From OLB11 sp044234005 (GTDB lineage: Bacteria; Bacteroidota; Bacteroidia; Chitinophagales; Chitinophagaceae), in the NCBI GenBank assembly GCA_044234005.1, contig JBIIJE010000027.1, positions 1 through 25,653 on the forward strand: a stretch of DNA of 25,653 bases, written 5' to 3'. Position numbers and translations under genes: made by a program. Below the pieces are notes generated by a model. The model saw only the letters and a program-made list of their open reading frames with translations. It was not told the origin of the DNA and ran no database searches. This document shows, piece by piece, positions 1 through 7,890 of this stretch. Each line of letters opens with the position of its first letter. Position 1 is the first letter of the stretch.

Positions 1-22
1 ATTCGGTTTTAATATTATTCAA

Positions 23-448
23 TTAATTGTTTGCTACACTCTCACTCATGCCCGTGCTAAAAACATAATAAGTATTGCCTTTTTTAGGAAGGATAATAGA
101 AGTTTGGTCGAAAAGGCTAGCACCGCCATAATAATTACATAGAACTTTTCCATAAGGGCAATTTACATAATAACCATCCTCTACTGCATTACCTTCATAA
201 TTATATATAATAAATCCATTTGAGAATAGAGCTAAATTCCCAAGGGTATCTGAAATTGTTGAAGCAGAAGTACTTATTCCACAATTTATATTATCAGTTG
301 TGTCAATAAATAAATTACTATTAAAATTAAAAATAACAACAGGATCGTATCCTAAACTCCAATTATTATTGCGCTTATATTCTTGACTATAAATTAAACT
401 TGAAGTTAATAATAAAACATTGATGCAAACGTAAATTTTTGCTCTCAT
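23..448 (-). pseudogene. N-terminal fragment of a secreted T9SS-type surface protein
   Basis: 141 codons start with a typical signal peptide (Met1 to about Ser21, ending in IYSQ) followed by EYKRNNNWSLGYDP and a strand-rich stretch. This resembles the N-terminus of large Bacteroidota surface proteins that normally run for several hundred residues and end in a T9SS sorting domain. Here the reading frame stops after SVANN, in mid-domain just after YYVFSTGM, and no sorting domain follows before the window edge. The opening matches that of the degraded copy at 1214-1339 (QEYKRNNNW versus QEFKRNNFW), so the two are paralogues. It starts 2 nt downstream of the sorting-domain fragment at 451-882. 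It could be a nonsense-truncated gene continuing past base 1, or a short secreted protein in its own right; the function is unknown. Confidence 0.5.
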
Positions 449-450
449 GA

Positions 451-882
451 TTACTCAATTATTAATTTACCAGTATAAACTGAATTGTATAACTTAAATA
501 CCTTGTAAAAATAAACTCCAGGTGATATGTTGTTTAACTGTATTTTATTTTCTAGCACTTTCGAATCAAGTTTGTTGTCCGAAATTTTATGACCAAGTAA
601 ATCTGAAATTATTACTTGTTTCGCATTCTTGCAAGAAATAGTTACATAGTTAGTCGCTGGGTTAGGATATACAATAACTTCATCTTCTTTAGTTCGTTTA
701 ATTTCTGAATTAGTATTTGTTTTATTGTTCAATTGCTTCAATTGCTCTTGCAACTTACTAATTCCCCCTTTGTAGACACCTTGCCCGTTACAAATTTCTA
801 AATCATCATAATGAATGCCAAAGTGTTTCATGCCATGCAATACTCTAGCTCTGAATACAGCATAGCTAATTGTCTGAACCAT
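451..882 (-). CDS. C-terminal fragment with T9SS type A sorting domain
   Basis: The last ~75 of 143 residues form a textbook T9SS type A sorting domain: VIVYPNPATNYVTI, then ISDLLGHKI, then ISPGVYFYKV, ending in GKLIIE. The domain directs secretion through the type IX system and anchoring to the cell surface. The first ~68 residues (MVQTISYAVFRARVL, then a Lys/Gln/Asn-rich linker) contain no signal peptide, so as written this protein could not reach the Sec system. It is most likely the 3' remnant of a larger secreted-protein gene. It begins about 30 nt after the stop of another sorting-domain remnant (914-1168), giving two sorting domains in a row. The ORF is real; whether it is expressed is doubtful. 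Confidence 0.6.
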   Translation of the reverse strand: MVQTISYAVFRARVLHGMKHFGIHYDDLEICNGQGVYKGGISKLQEQLKQLNNKTNTNSEIKRTKEDEVIVYPNPATNYVTISCKNAKQVIISDLLGHKISDNKLDSKVLENKIQLNNISPGVYFYKVFKLYNSVYTGKLIIE

Positions 883-913
883 GATTTATAGAATTAAATG
901 ATTAATAGGATTT

Positions 914-1339
914 TTATTCAATAATGATTTTTCTCACTTGATTGTCACATCGAAGATAATACATTCCCTTCGGTAAATGAGAAACAACCATTTCATTCTC
1001 ATTAGTTTCTTTTACCAACTGCCCAACATAATTATACAATTACTTTTTAGATTTCGGATTCTTACATTTTATTTGGAATTTGCCACTTGTAGGATTCGGA
1101 TAAACTATTAATTGGCTCATTGGCACATCTGCTAATTGGCTAATTGAAACAGGTTCGCAGAACCTTAACTATCTAGGGTTCGGCATGCCGCAGAGACGAA
1201 CGTGCCGTACAGCCTAATCAGAACCTACGGGCCAAAAATTGTTTCTTTTAAACTCCTGTGCTTTTAAAGTCACCACATTAAAGTATAAGCATGAGAAAAT
1301 TAAAACTGCGAATGTCTTAATTCCTAATAGGTAGTTTAT
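914..1339 (-). pseudogene. Decayed T9SS surface-protein gene with its middle missing
   Basis: Both ends of one gene type can be read on the minus strand. The 5' end (1339 to 1214) encodes a signal peptide-like stretch (KTFAVLIFSCLYFNVV), then LKAQEFKRNNFWPVGSD and an in-frame TAG at 1216-1214; the expected ATG reads ATA at 1339-1337. The 3' end (about 1168 to 914) encodes a sorting domain, MSQLIVYPNPTSGKFQIKC, then KK, an in-frame TAA, then LYNYVGQLV and HLPKGMYYLRC, ending KIIIE-stop. Between them lies a GC-rich palindromic stretch instead of the several hundred codons expected. The N-terminus is paralogous to the fragment at 23-448. Multiple stops, a lost start and an internal deletion make this a confident pseudogene. 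Confidence 0.8.
1151..1232. repeat. GC-rich nested palindromic element inside the pseudogene
   Basis: This stretch is clearly richer in GC than its surroundings and is built of inverted repeats. AGGTTC (1151-1156) pairs with GAACCT (1160-1165). CGGCATGCCG (1181-1190) is a perfect 10-bp palindrome. TGCCG recurs at 1203-1207, and GAACCT recurs at 1221-1226 facing AGGGTTC (1175-1181). It sits exactly where the middle of the T9SS surface-protein gene is missing. It may be a REP-like or small non-autonomous intergenic repeat; only one copy lies in this window, so its repeat status is inferred. Confidence 0.45.
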
Positions 1340-1594
1340 AATTTAATTGAAACGGCTTTGTAATTCCATGATAAGTAATTTTATCTCAAACTTATAACTA
1401 TTTTTTGAATTATATTTTTTTAACCTAGTACGAACATTAAAACTCCAAGTACATTCAAACTCATTTTCATTCAAAACGAACTTTATTTCTCAGCTTAAAA
1501 TGAATAAATGCTTTCGAAAAATGAATTCAAAAATTACAGTATCTTATAGAAAAAACGGATCTGCTAACAAGTCGTAGTTCTTTAAAAAATCGAA
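1340..1594. other. Non-coding AT-rich gap with one hairpin
   Basis: No coding signal on either strand. The only structure is a 7-bp inverted repeat, GTAGTTC (1574-1580) with GAACTAC (1592-1598), which overlaps the TAG stop of the lipoprotein gene at 1595-1597. It has no adjacent T-run on the minus strand, so it is a weak terminator candidate at best. Confidence 0.4.
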
Positions 1595-2029
1595 CTACTT
1601 ACTCAAATAAAATACATTCTGCATATACAGTGTATCTAAAAAAGCGCGTTGTTTAAACACTAAGCTTGATTGATTTAAACTAATAATGAACAAACTATCT
1701 CCATTTAGTTTTAATAGGCTATCGTTTACGACAACATAGCTGTTGATATCCAAAATTGAACTCAAATTAATATGACATTTCATATCAGTCTTAAAATCAA
1801 AATAATCGCCATTGTCAGCTAAAATGGTATCCTTCGAAATACTACTTAGAGTAGAATCCATTGTCGTAAAATAAACTAAATCCCATTTGAATTGCAACTT
1901 GGCTAAAATGATAGAAATAGGGTTAGAGTTTTGAACAGGAGCTTCTTCTTTACTTTTTTTACAGTCTGCAAAAACAACAAAAAACAAGAAACAAAGGACT
2001 AATTTTTTTTTCGAAAAATTAACTTTCAT
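1595..2029 (-). CDS. Small lipoprotein, possibly lipocalin-like
   Basis: The 144-aa product starts with a lysine-rich N-terminus and a hydrophobic core (LVLCFLFFVVF), then a lipobox-like ADC with Cys23 as the probable lipidated residue. KKSKEE follows the Cys; charged residues there resemble the export signals that send Bacteroidota lipoproteins to the outer-leaflet surface (inference). The mature part opens with a KWDLVYFT segment and alternates short beta strands (GDYFDFKTD, SYVVVNDSLLKLNGDSLFIISL, SSLVFKQRA), the pattern of small lipocalin-like Bacteroidota proteins. No catalytic motif is visible. The gene lies 11 nt downstream of the two-TM gene at 2041-2577 and is probably cotranscribed. 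The lipoprotein call is good; the fold is a guess. Confidence 0.65.
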   Translation of the reverse strand: MKVNFSKKKLVLCFLFFVVFADCKKSKEEAPVQNSNPISIILAKLQFKWDLVYFTTMDSTLSSISKDTILADNGDYFDFKTDMKCHINLSSILDINSYVVVNDSLLKLNGDSLFIISLNQSSLVFKQRAFLDTLYMQNVFYLSK

Positions 2030-2040
2030 CTTTAGAAATA

Positions 2041-2577
2041 TTATAATTCTTGAGGGAATGATTTAGCTTCTAGTTTATTCAATTCATTCGAATCACTTTC
2101 CAAAGCAGCTAATTTAATATCTAGTTCCTTCTTCAATCCAAAAAAATAACTTTCATTGCTTTTGAGCACCTTACCTAAATCTTGTATCATTTGCTTTTTA
2201 CTTCTTAAGCGATTTTTCATAATACCTAGCAGAATAAACAAAACTCCAATCACAATCACTAAGCCCTTAACAGCAAAATCAAAGGTGTTTAAATCCGACG
2301 AATTAGCAATGTTTTCTCGCAACACTTGCTTGCTCATTATTTCGCCTAAGATATGAAATGGAAACACTGAATTCATGATAAAAACAAAGCCGACACTAGC
2401 AATACCCAAAAGATAACAAACATATTCTATGATATAATCGAATCCTTTTCCAAGATAGTACAAAGCTTTATTGCCATGAATTCGTTGTACCAAGAGACTA
2501 AGCTCATTGAGCCGAGAATCATTCTCAAGAATAAGTTGTTTGACATCAATATCGGGTGATTTTGTAAAAAAAGCCAT
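2041..2577 (-). CDS. Two-TM membrane protein with coiled-coil ends
   Basis: The 178-aa protein has no signal peptide. A polar N-terminal segment (1-40) with heptad-like leucines leads into a first hydrophobic stretch (~45-70, including IIEYVCYLLGIASVGFVFIM) and a second (~103-120, GLVIVIGVLFILLGI). A positively charged NRLRSKK then precedes a Leu/Lys/Glu-rich tail (~125-175) likely to form a coiled coil. The predicted topology puts both ends in the cytoplasm, with ~30 residues outside. I recognise no family. It is divergent from the M13 peptidase gene, with a 65-nt AT-rich shared upstream region, and heads the pair with the lipoprotein gene downstream. Confidence 0.65.
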   Translation of the reverse strand: MAFFTKSPDIDVKQLILENDSRLNELSLLVQRIHGNKALYYLGKGFDYIIEYVCYLLGIASVGFVFIMNSVFPFHILGEIMSKQVLRENIANSSDLNTFDFAVKGLVIVIGVLFILLGIMKNRLRSKKQMIQDLGKVLKSNESYFFGLKKELDIKLAALESDSNELNKLEAKSFPQEL

Positions 2578-2642
2578 ATCGTTATTATTTAATTTGTTCT
2601 ATTGATTTGTTGTAAATTGCGCTATTATTTAATAATCACAAA

Positions 2643-4703
2643 ATGAAGTTAAAATTAATTCTTACTTATTGCTGTCTCTCAATTTCTTTCATCGCATGCA
2701 AAGATAATTCAAATAAAACGTCATCAGATACAAAGGTCTCGGTTGATTTAGGCGATGTAATCGCATCTCACATGGATAAAAGCATCCATCCTGGTGATGA
2801 TTTTTTTAATTATGCAAATGGTGGTTGGATTAAGAAGAATCCGATTCCAGCCAGTGAAAGTGGTTGGGGTATTTTTAATTTGGTCGAAGATGAGAATTTA
2901 GCACAGCTCAAAAAAATCAGTGAGGATGCAAGTTTAGATGCCGGGAAACCAGGTTCGGCGCTTCAGCAAATTGGCGATTTTTATTACGCTGGGATGGATT
3001 CGATTTCCATCGAAAAGCAAGGATATGAGCCACTTGCCCAATATTTAGGTAAAATAAATTTAATCAATACACCCGAAGAATTGATTCTCAACATAGCTGA
3101 GTTACAACAAATTGGAATATCAGTTGCTTATGAAATTAGCGTAGGTTCGGATATGAAGAATAGTGAGCGAAACAGAGTTTATATTTCACAAGGGGCTTTG
3201 GGATTGCCGGATAGGGATTACTATTTCAAACAAGATAGCAGCACTCAATCAATACGCAATGAATATGTCAAACATGTTGAAACCATGTTGAATATGATTT
3301 ATTTAGATGCACCGAAGTCGAAAAAAATGAGTACGGATATTCTCAAACTCGAAACAGATTTAGCATCAGCACACAAGCAATTAGCCGAATTACGCGACCC
3401 TTATGCAAATTATAATGCAAAGCCAATATCCTTGATGGAGAAAGAAAATCCGCAATTGATGTGGACAAAAGTCTTAGAAAAAATTACCTTGAAAGCTGAT
3501 ACTGTGATTGTAGGACAACCGACGTTCTTGAAAAAATTAGATGGTCTCGTAAAAACTACAAACCTTGAAATTTGGAAAGCTTATTTAACTTGGAATTTAG
3601 TGAATAATCATGCTTCTTATTTAGGCTCATCCTTTGATAAGGAAGATTTTAATTTCTACTATAAAACTTTAAATGGCGTCAAAGAACATCGCCCACGTTG
3701 GAAACGAGTGTTGGAAGCACAAGAAAGTGCTTTAGGCGATGCAATGGGGCAATTATTTGTAAAGGAATATTTCCCAGAAAAAACTAAAAAACGTTATGAT
3801 GATTTGGTTGAGCAAATTGTGATTAGCTACCGTGAACATATTCAAAAACTTGATTGGATGACCGATAGCACCAAAGCCAAAGCAATTCGAAAATTGAACG
3901 CCATAACAAGAAAAGTAGGTTACCCAGCGAAATGGAAAGATTATTCCAACATGAATATTTCAAGAGAATCATTTTGTAAAAATGTGATAGAAAGTAAGAA
4001 ATGGCACTTTAATTATGAAGCAGCAAAACTTAATAAACCAGTTGATAGAACAGAGTGGTCTATGACACCTCAAACTTACAATGCCTACTACAACCCTTCA
4101 AACAACGAAATTGTATTGCCTGCAGCTATTTTTACTTCTCCGGGCTATAAAGATGAAAATATAGATGATGCGGTCATTTACGGTTATGTTGGGGCCTCAA
4201 CTATTGGACATGAACTAACACATGGCTTTGATGATGAAGGACGACAATTTGATGAAAAAGGAAATTTAAAAAACTGGTGGACAAAAGAAGATGAGCAGAA
4301 ATTTAAAGCGAAAGCAAACAAACTAGTCGAACAATTTAATAAAATGACTGTACTGAATAATTTGCAAGTAAATGGGAAAGCGACTTTGGGTGAAAACATC
4401 GCTGATTTGGGCGGTATCGTAATTGCTTTAGATGCCTTTAAAAAAACCAAACAATATCAAGAAGGAAAAATGATTGAAGGCCTAACGCCTTTACAACGAT
4501 ATTTTATGGGTTATGCCTATGGATGGATGCAAACGCGAACACCTGAAAAATTGGCGTCTCAAATCTTAACTGATGTGCACGCACCTATATTTTTGCGTGT
4601 TAACGGCCCAATGACAAACTGTGATGAATGGTATCGAGCATTTCAAGTAACACCGCAACACAAATTATTTAGAGATAGTATAAGTAGAGTAAGAATTTGG
4701 TAG
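2643..4703 (+). CDS. M13 family (neprilysin/PepO-like) zinc endopeptidase, lipoprotein
   Basis: The 686-aa length is typical of M13 peptidases, which cleave small to medium peptides outside the cytoplasm. A lipoprotein signal peptide ends at SFIAC (Cys19), followed by KDNS, so it is envelope-anchored and perhaps surface-exposed. The N-terminal M13 domain shows the usual MDKSIHPGDDFFNYANGGW opening. The catalytic domain has NAYYNPSNNEIVLPAAI before the zinc site HELTH (His523, Glu524, His527); the third ligand Glu584 lies in ENIADLGG with Asp588. The C-terminus (CDEWYRAF ... ending RVRIW) is the family's conserved end, so the enzyme is complete and should be active. It lies 3 nt upstream of fmt and is likely cotranscribed with it, without an obvious functional link. 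Confidence 0.95.
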   Translation: MKLKLILTYCCLSISFIACKDNSNKTSSDTKVSVDLGDVIASHMDKSIHPGDDFFNYANGGWIKKNPIPASESGWGIFNLVEDENLAQLKKISEDASLDAGKPGSALQQIGDFYYAGMDSISIEKQGYEPLAQYLGKINLINTPEELILNIAELQQIGISVAYEISVGSDMKNSERNRVYISQGALGLPDRDYYFKQDSSTQSIRNEYVKHVETMLNMIYLDAPKSKKMSTDILKLETDLASAHKQLAELRDPYANYNAKPISLMEKENPQLMWTKVLEKITLKADTVIVGQPTFLKKLDGLVKTTNLEIWKAYLTWNLVNNHASYLGSSFDKEDFNFYYKTLNGVKEHRPRWKRVLEAQESALGDAMGQLFVKEYFPEKTKKRYDDLVEQIVISYREHIQKLDWMTDSTKAKAIRKLNAITRKVGYPAKWKDYSNMNISRESFCKNVIESKKWHFNYEAAKLNKPVDRTEWSMTPQTYNAYYNPSNNEIVLPAAIFTSPGYKDENIDDAVIYGYVGASTIGHELTHGFDDEGRQFDEKGNLKNWWTKEDEQKFKAKANKLVEQFNKMTVLNNLQVNGKATLGENIADLGGIVIALDAFKKTKQYQEGKMIEGLTPLQRYFMGYAYGWMQTRTPEKLASQILTDVHAPIFLRVNGPMTNCDEWYRAFQVTPQHKLFRDSISRVRIW

Positions 4704-4706
4704 GCT

Positions 4707-5618
4707 ATGAGAATTGTTTTTTTAGGAACCCCAGACTTTGCTGTCGCTTCCCTACAAGCACTGATTACTCATAAGTTTAATTTAGTAGCTGTTATCACTG
4801 CACCAGACAGACCCGCAGGTAGGGGGTTAAATTTACAGCAATCAGCAGTTAAGAAATGTGCACTATTCAACAACATACCTGTCTTACAACCCGAAAAATT
4901 AAAAGATGAAAACTTTATAGCATCCTTAAGAAGCTACGAAGCTGATGTGCAAGTGGTTGTAGCATTCAGAATGCTTCCCGAGGTAGTTTGGAATATGCCC
5001 AAACATGGCACCATTAATGTTCATGCATCTTTACTACCTAATTACAGAGGAGCGGCACCCATCAATTGGGCTATTATAAATGGAGAACATGAAACTGGTG
5101 TAACTACTTTTAAATTGCAACATCAAATTGATACAGGCAATATACTGCTTCAAGAAAAAATTAAAATTAGCTCAGAAGATAATGCCGGAACTCTGCACGA
5201 TAAACTCATGCATCTTGGAGCTGAACTCATTGTAAAAACGATGACTCAATTACAAGAAAATAATTTAATCGAACACCCTCAGCTACTTTCAGAGAATGAT
5301 AAACATGCCCCTAAATTATTCTCAGAAACTTGTTTCATAAAATGGGAGCAAAGTGCCCACGAAACACATAACCTAATAAGAGGACTATCACCCTACCCTG
5401 CCGCCTTTTGCCTATTGCAAACAAAAAAATTAAAGCTATTTCGAAGTGATTTCGAGGAATCATTACACAATTTTGACAAGGGGCATGTTGAAACCGATAA
5501 TAAAAGCTACTTGAAATTTGCTACACATGATGGTTTCGTGAATATTCTTGAATTACAGTTAGAAGGTAAAAAAAGAATGATGATTGAAGATTTTTTACGT
5601 GGTAATAAAATCAACTAA
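4707..5618 (+). CDS. fmt: Methionyl-tRNA formyltransferase
   Basis: The enzyme formylates Met-tRNAfMet with 10-formyl-tetrahydrofolate in the cytoplasm, giving the initiator tRNA for translation. The 303-aa sequence opens with MRIVFLGTPDFAVASLQAL and carries the family hallmark NVHASLLPNYRGAAPINWAI. The catalytic triad is Asn104, His106 and Asp142 (in HQIDTGNIL), matching Asn106/His108/Asp144 of E. coli Fmt. The C-terminal oligonucleotide-binding domain covers about 205-300 (RGLSPYPAAFC and ELQLEGKKRM). Length and motifs indicate an intact gene. The ATG comes 3 nt after the stop of the M13 gene, so translation may be coupled. Confidence 0.97.
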   Translation: MRIVFLGTPDFAVASLQALITHKFNLVAVITAPDRPAGRGLNLQQSAVKKCALFNNIPVLQPEKLKDENFIASLRSYEADVQVVVAFRMLPEVVWNMPKHGTINVHASLLPNYRGAAPINWAIINGEHETGVTTFKLQHQIDTGNILLQEKIKISSEDNAGTLHDKLMHLGAELIVKTMTQLQENNLIEHPQLLSENDKHAPKLFSETCFIKWEQSAHETHNLIRGLSPYPAAFCLLQTKKLKLFRSDFEESLHNFDKGHVETDNKSYLKFATHDGFVNILELQLEGKKRMMIEDFLRGNKIN

Positions 5619-5619
5619 G

Positions 5620-5787
5620 CTATTTAGTTTCTTCCAACGCATTTGCTATCTTAGGCTCTAAAAATGGCATAGGCTTATTCAACTTCGCATGAAACAAATT
5701 ACTTGCAATTTTCGGTAATTGGTAAAATATCAAGTCTCGTAAGATGAGACTGTTGCAAAAGTCAATTGGCAAAAAAGTTCGAGGCTT
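5620..5787 (-). pseudogene. Possible 3' remnant of an unidentified gene
   Basis: A 55-codon minus-strand frame with no usable start runs from just after a TGA (5790-5788) to a TAG at 5622-5620, 2 nt past the fmt stop. The peptide (LILRDLIFYQLPKIASNLFH, then KLNKPMPFLEPKIANALEE) has a natural amphipathic composition, unlike the usual translation of AT-rich noncoding DNA, and looks like the C-terminal end of an enzyme-sized protein. I cannot name the family. It may be a decayed gene end or a chance frame. Confidence 0.3.
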
Positions 5788-5925
5788 TCAAATTTTTCAA
5801 CAATAATCAGGATTGCGATTAAACCAACTTATCGTTGAAGAAAACCGATTATGCTATTAATTTAATACATCTACCTTCTCTCAGTAAAATACCATAAAAT
5901 AAATCGTAAATTCGCGACACTCGAC
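5788..5925. promoter_or_regulatory. Upstream region of the PorE-like gene, weak -7 box
   Basis: No gene is visible here. TAAATTCG at 5907-5914 is one mismatch from the Bacteroidota -7 consensus TAnnTTTG and lies 12 nt before the ATG at 5926. I see no matching -33 TTTG at the right distance, so the promoter call is tentative. Confidence 0.25.
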
Positions 5926-7851
5926 ATGAAAAAAGATACTGTTCATATTTTTAAATTCAATATAATAATATTGACTATAGTATTATTTTTTGTTAAAGAA
6001 ACTGTTGCCCAAGAAAATTATAGATTGCAAGCCAAAGTCTGCGAAAGTCTTGTACAGAAAAATAAAATCAATAGCGCCATTGATTGTTATCAAAAAGTAC
6101 AAACTCCCTCTGAGGTTGCAACCATTGCTTTGAGATTATGTGATTTGTATGCAAGACTAGAAGATAGCATAAATTTAGGTTTACAAACTAAAAAAGCTAT
6201 CGAACGTGATAAGCTTTTAGCCTTCCTGCCTTTAATGAAGCTAAGTGCCAATTTACATGAACAAAAAAAAGATAAATTATCATTTGCAATTTTAAATGTG
6301 TTGGAAATAAATTCAACCGACAGCCTCAACAAACAAAAGGTTATTGAAAAGAAACTCAAATACAATTTGATTCCCTTAGCCAACCAAGATCCGATTGAAG
6401 GGATAAAACTTAAAAACTTAGGCCCTAAAATAAATACCCTTGAAAATGAATATTTACCCTCTTTAAGTCTTGATGGAGAAACTTTGATATTTACCAGAAA
6501 TTCAGGTGGTAATGAAGATTTTTTCATTTCTGTAAAAGATAGTTTAGGCAATTGGATTCAATCGCAAAATATTGGCTATCCACCCAATACAAATTTACCA
6601 GAGGGTGGTGCTAAATTAAGTGGTGATGGACATTACCTCTTTTATACAAGATGCGATTTACGAAGTCCCAATGGGATTGTTGGTGGAGGATGTGATATAG
6701 CATTTAGTTATAAAGAAAATGGTGTTTGGAGTTCCCCACAATATTTCGGATTTACAATTAATACAACTGGATATGAAGGCCAGCCATGCTTGAGTATAGA
6801 TAACCAAGATATGTATTTTGTGAGTAACAGGCCTGGAGGCTACGGCGGAAAAGACATTTGGGTATCCCATTTCTCAAACCGATTTTGGAGTGAGCCAGAA
6901 AATTTAGGTCCTAGTATCAATACAGCGAAAGATGAAACTTCGCCATTTATTCATGCCGATAATGAAACCTTATATTTCAGCAGTACTGGTCACCCAAGCA
7001 TTGGTAAATCTGATTTATATGTAAGTAGAAAAAATGAAAATAAAACATGGCGTAAACCGATCAATTTAGGCTTTCCAATAAATACAACTGAGGATGATGG
7101 GTCGATTGTGGTAAGTGCAAACGGAAAATACGGCTTATGTGCTTCAACGAGAACTGATGGATTGGGCGGAGTAGATATCTACGAATTTAATTTGTATCCT
7201 GCCATACAACCTCAGGCTACTTTATGTTACAAAGGGAAAACGATAGATAAATTCACAAAAGGCTTAAAGAAAAAAGTAAACATTTCGTTTTATAACTATC
7301 CTCAACTTAAGCTACTGAATGAGCAAATTAGCAATTCCGGAAATGCAAGTTTTTGTCAAGCATTAAAAAAAGGAGAAAGCTATTTAATACAAGTAAGCAT
7401 AGATTCCTATCGAACTTTTAATAGATTAATAAATATAAAAAACGACAGCTTAGGTGACATTATCGAAAAAGACATCGCACTGAAAACACCACACTTAGTG
7501 GACACACTGTTTTCAACTTCATTGATGTTCCAACCGAATGAGTTAAAATTAGAACAAGGCTCCATACGCAAACTAGATTCTGTTTTACGTAAATGGAAAT
7601 ATTGGAGTGATGATAGTGCAAGAATTCATGTAGAATTACATGGTAGTTATTATTGTTGCGATAGTTTACAAGATACTCTGTATTTACAGCGCTTAAAGGC
7701 TTGTGATTTAAAGCTAAACCATATTAGTAATATTTTTCACAAAAGAAAAATAGCATGCGACTGGGTTATGCTCAACAGCGAAATGGTAATTTATAACGAT
7801 GATGAAGAACTATTTGATGAGATAAAATTGTACGTAATTGAAAATTATTAA
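5926..7851 (+). CDS. PorE-like TPR / PD40 propeller / OmpA-like envelope protein
   Basis: The 641-aa secreted protein has a signal peptide (1 to ~29, ending TVAQ). Next come a TPR-like helical part (~30-150) and five PD40 beta-propeller repeats, at about 175-192, 226-243, 284-314, 337-368 and 391-421; the third and fifth carry the GGYGGKDIW/GLGGVDIYE signature. A regulatory-like beta domain (~430-520) and a degenerate OmpA-like domain (~525-641) follow. This order matches PorE of the type IX secretion system, an outer-membrane-associated protein that binds peptidoglycan. The OmpA part is unusual: the motif normally reading GH-T-D reads LHGS (571-574), so the Asp that binds diaminopimelate is missing, while Arg589 in LYLQRLKA keeps the Arg position. 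Many paralogues with this layout exist in Bacteroidota, so I do not assign porE. It lies 39 nt upstream of prfB. Confidence 0.8.
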   Translation: MKKDTVHIFKFNIIILTIVLFFVKETVAQENYRLQAKVCESLVQKNKINSAIDCYQKVQTPSEVATIALRLCDLYARLEDSINLGLQTKKAIERDKLLAFLPLMKLSANLHEQKKDKLSFAILNVLEINSTDSLNKQKVIEKKLKYNLIPLANQDPIEGIKLKNLGPKINTLENEYLPSLSLDGETLIFTRNSGGNEDFFISVKDSLGNWIQSQNIGYPPNTNLPEGGAKLSGDGHYLFYTRCDLRSPNGIVGGGCDIAFSYKENGVWSSPQYFGFTINTTGYEGQPCLSIDNQDMYFVSNRPGGYGGKDIWVSHFSNRFWSEPENLGPSINTAKDETSPFIHADNETLYFSSTGHPSIGKSDLYVSRKNENKTWRKPINLGFPINTTEDDGSIVVSANGKYGLCASTRTDGLGGVDIYEFNLYPAIQPQATLCYKGKTIDKFTKGLKKKVNISFYNYPQLKLLNEQISNSGNASFCQALKKGESYLIQVSIDSYRTFNRLINIKNDSLGDIIEKDIALKTPHLVDTLFSTSLMFQPNELKLEQGSIRKLDSVLRKWKYWSDDSARIHVELHGSYYCCDSLQDTLYLQRLKACDLKLNHISNIFHKRKIACDWVMLNSEMVIYNDDEELFDEIKLYVIENY

Positions 7852-7890
7852 TTAAATAAATACTGTTAAGAGAGTTATTTTTACCACATT

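Noticed and set aside
1574..1598. Hairpin at the end of the lipoprotein gene as a Rho-independent terminator
   Set aside because: The stem overlaps the stop codon and no T-run follows on the minus strand.
6090..6551. 153-codon minus-strand frame opposite the PorE-like gene
   Set aside because: Lies entirely antisense to a well-supported PD40/TPR coding region; the translation is the Ser/Leu/Phe/Lys-rich type produced antisense to real genes.
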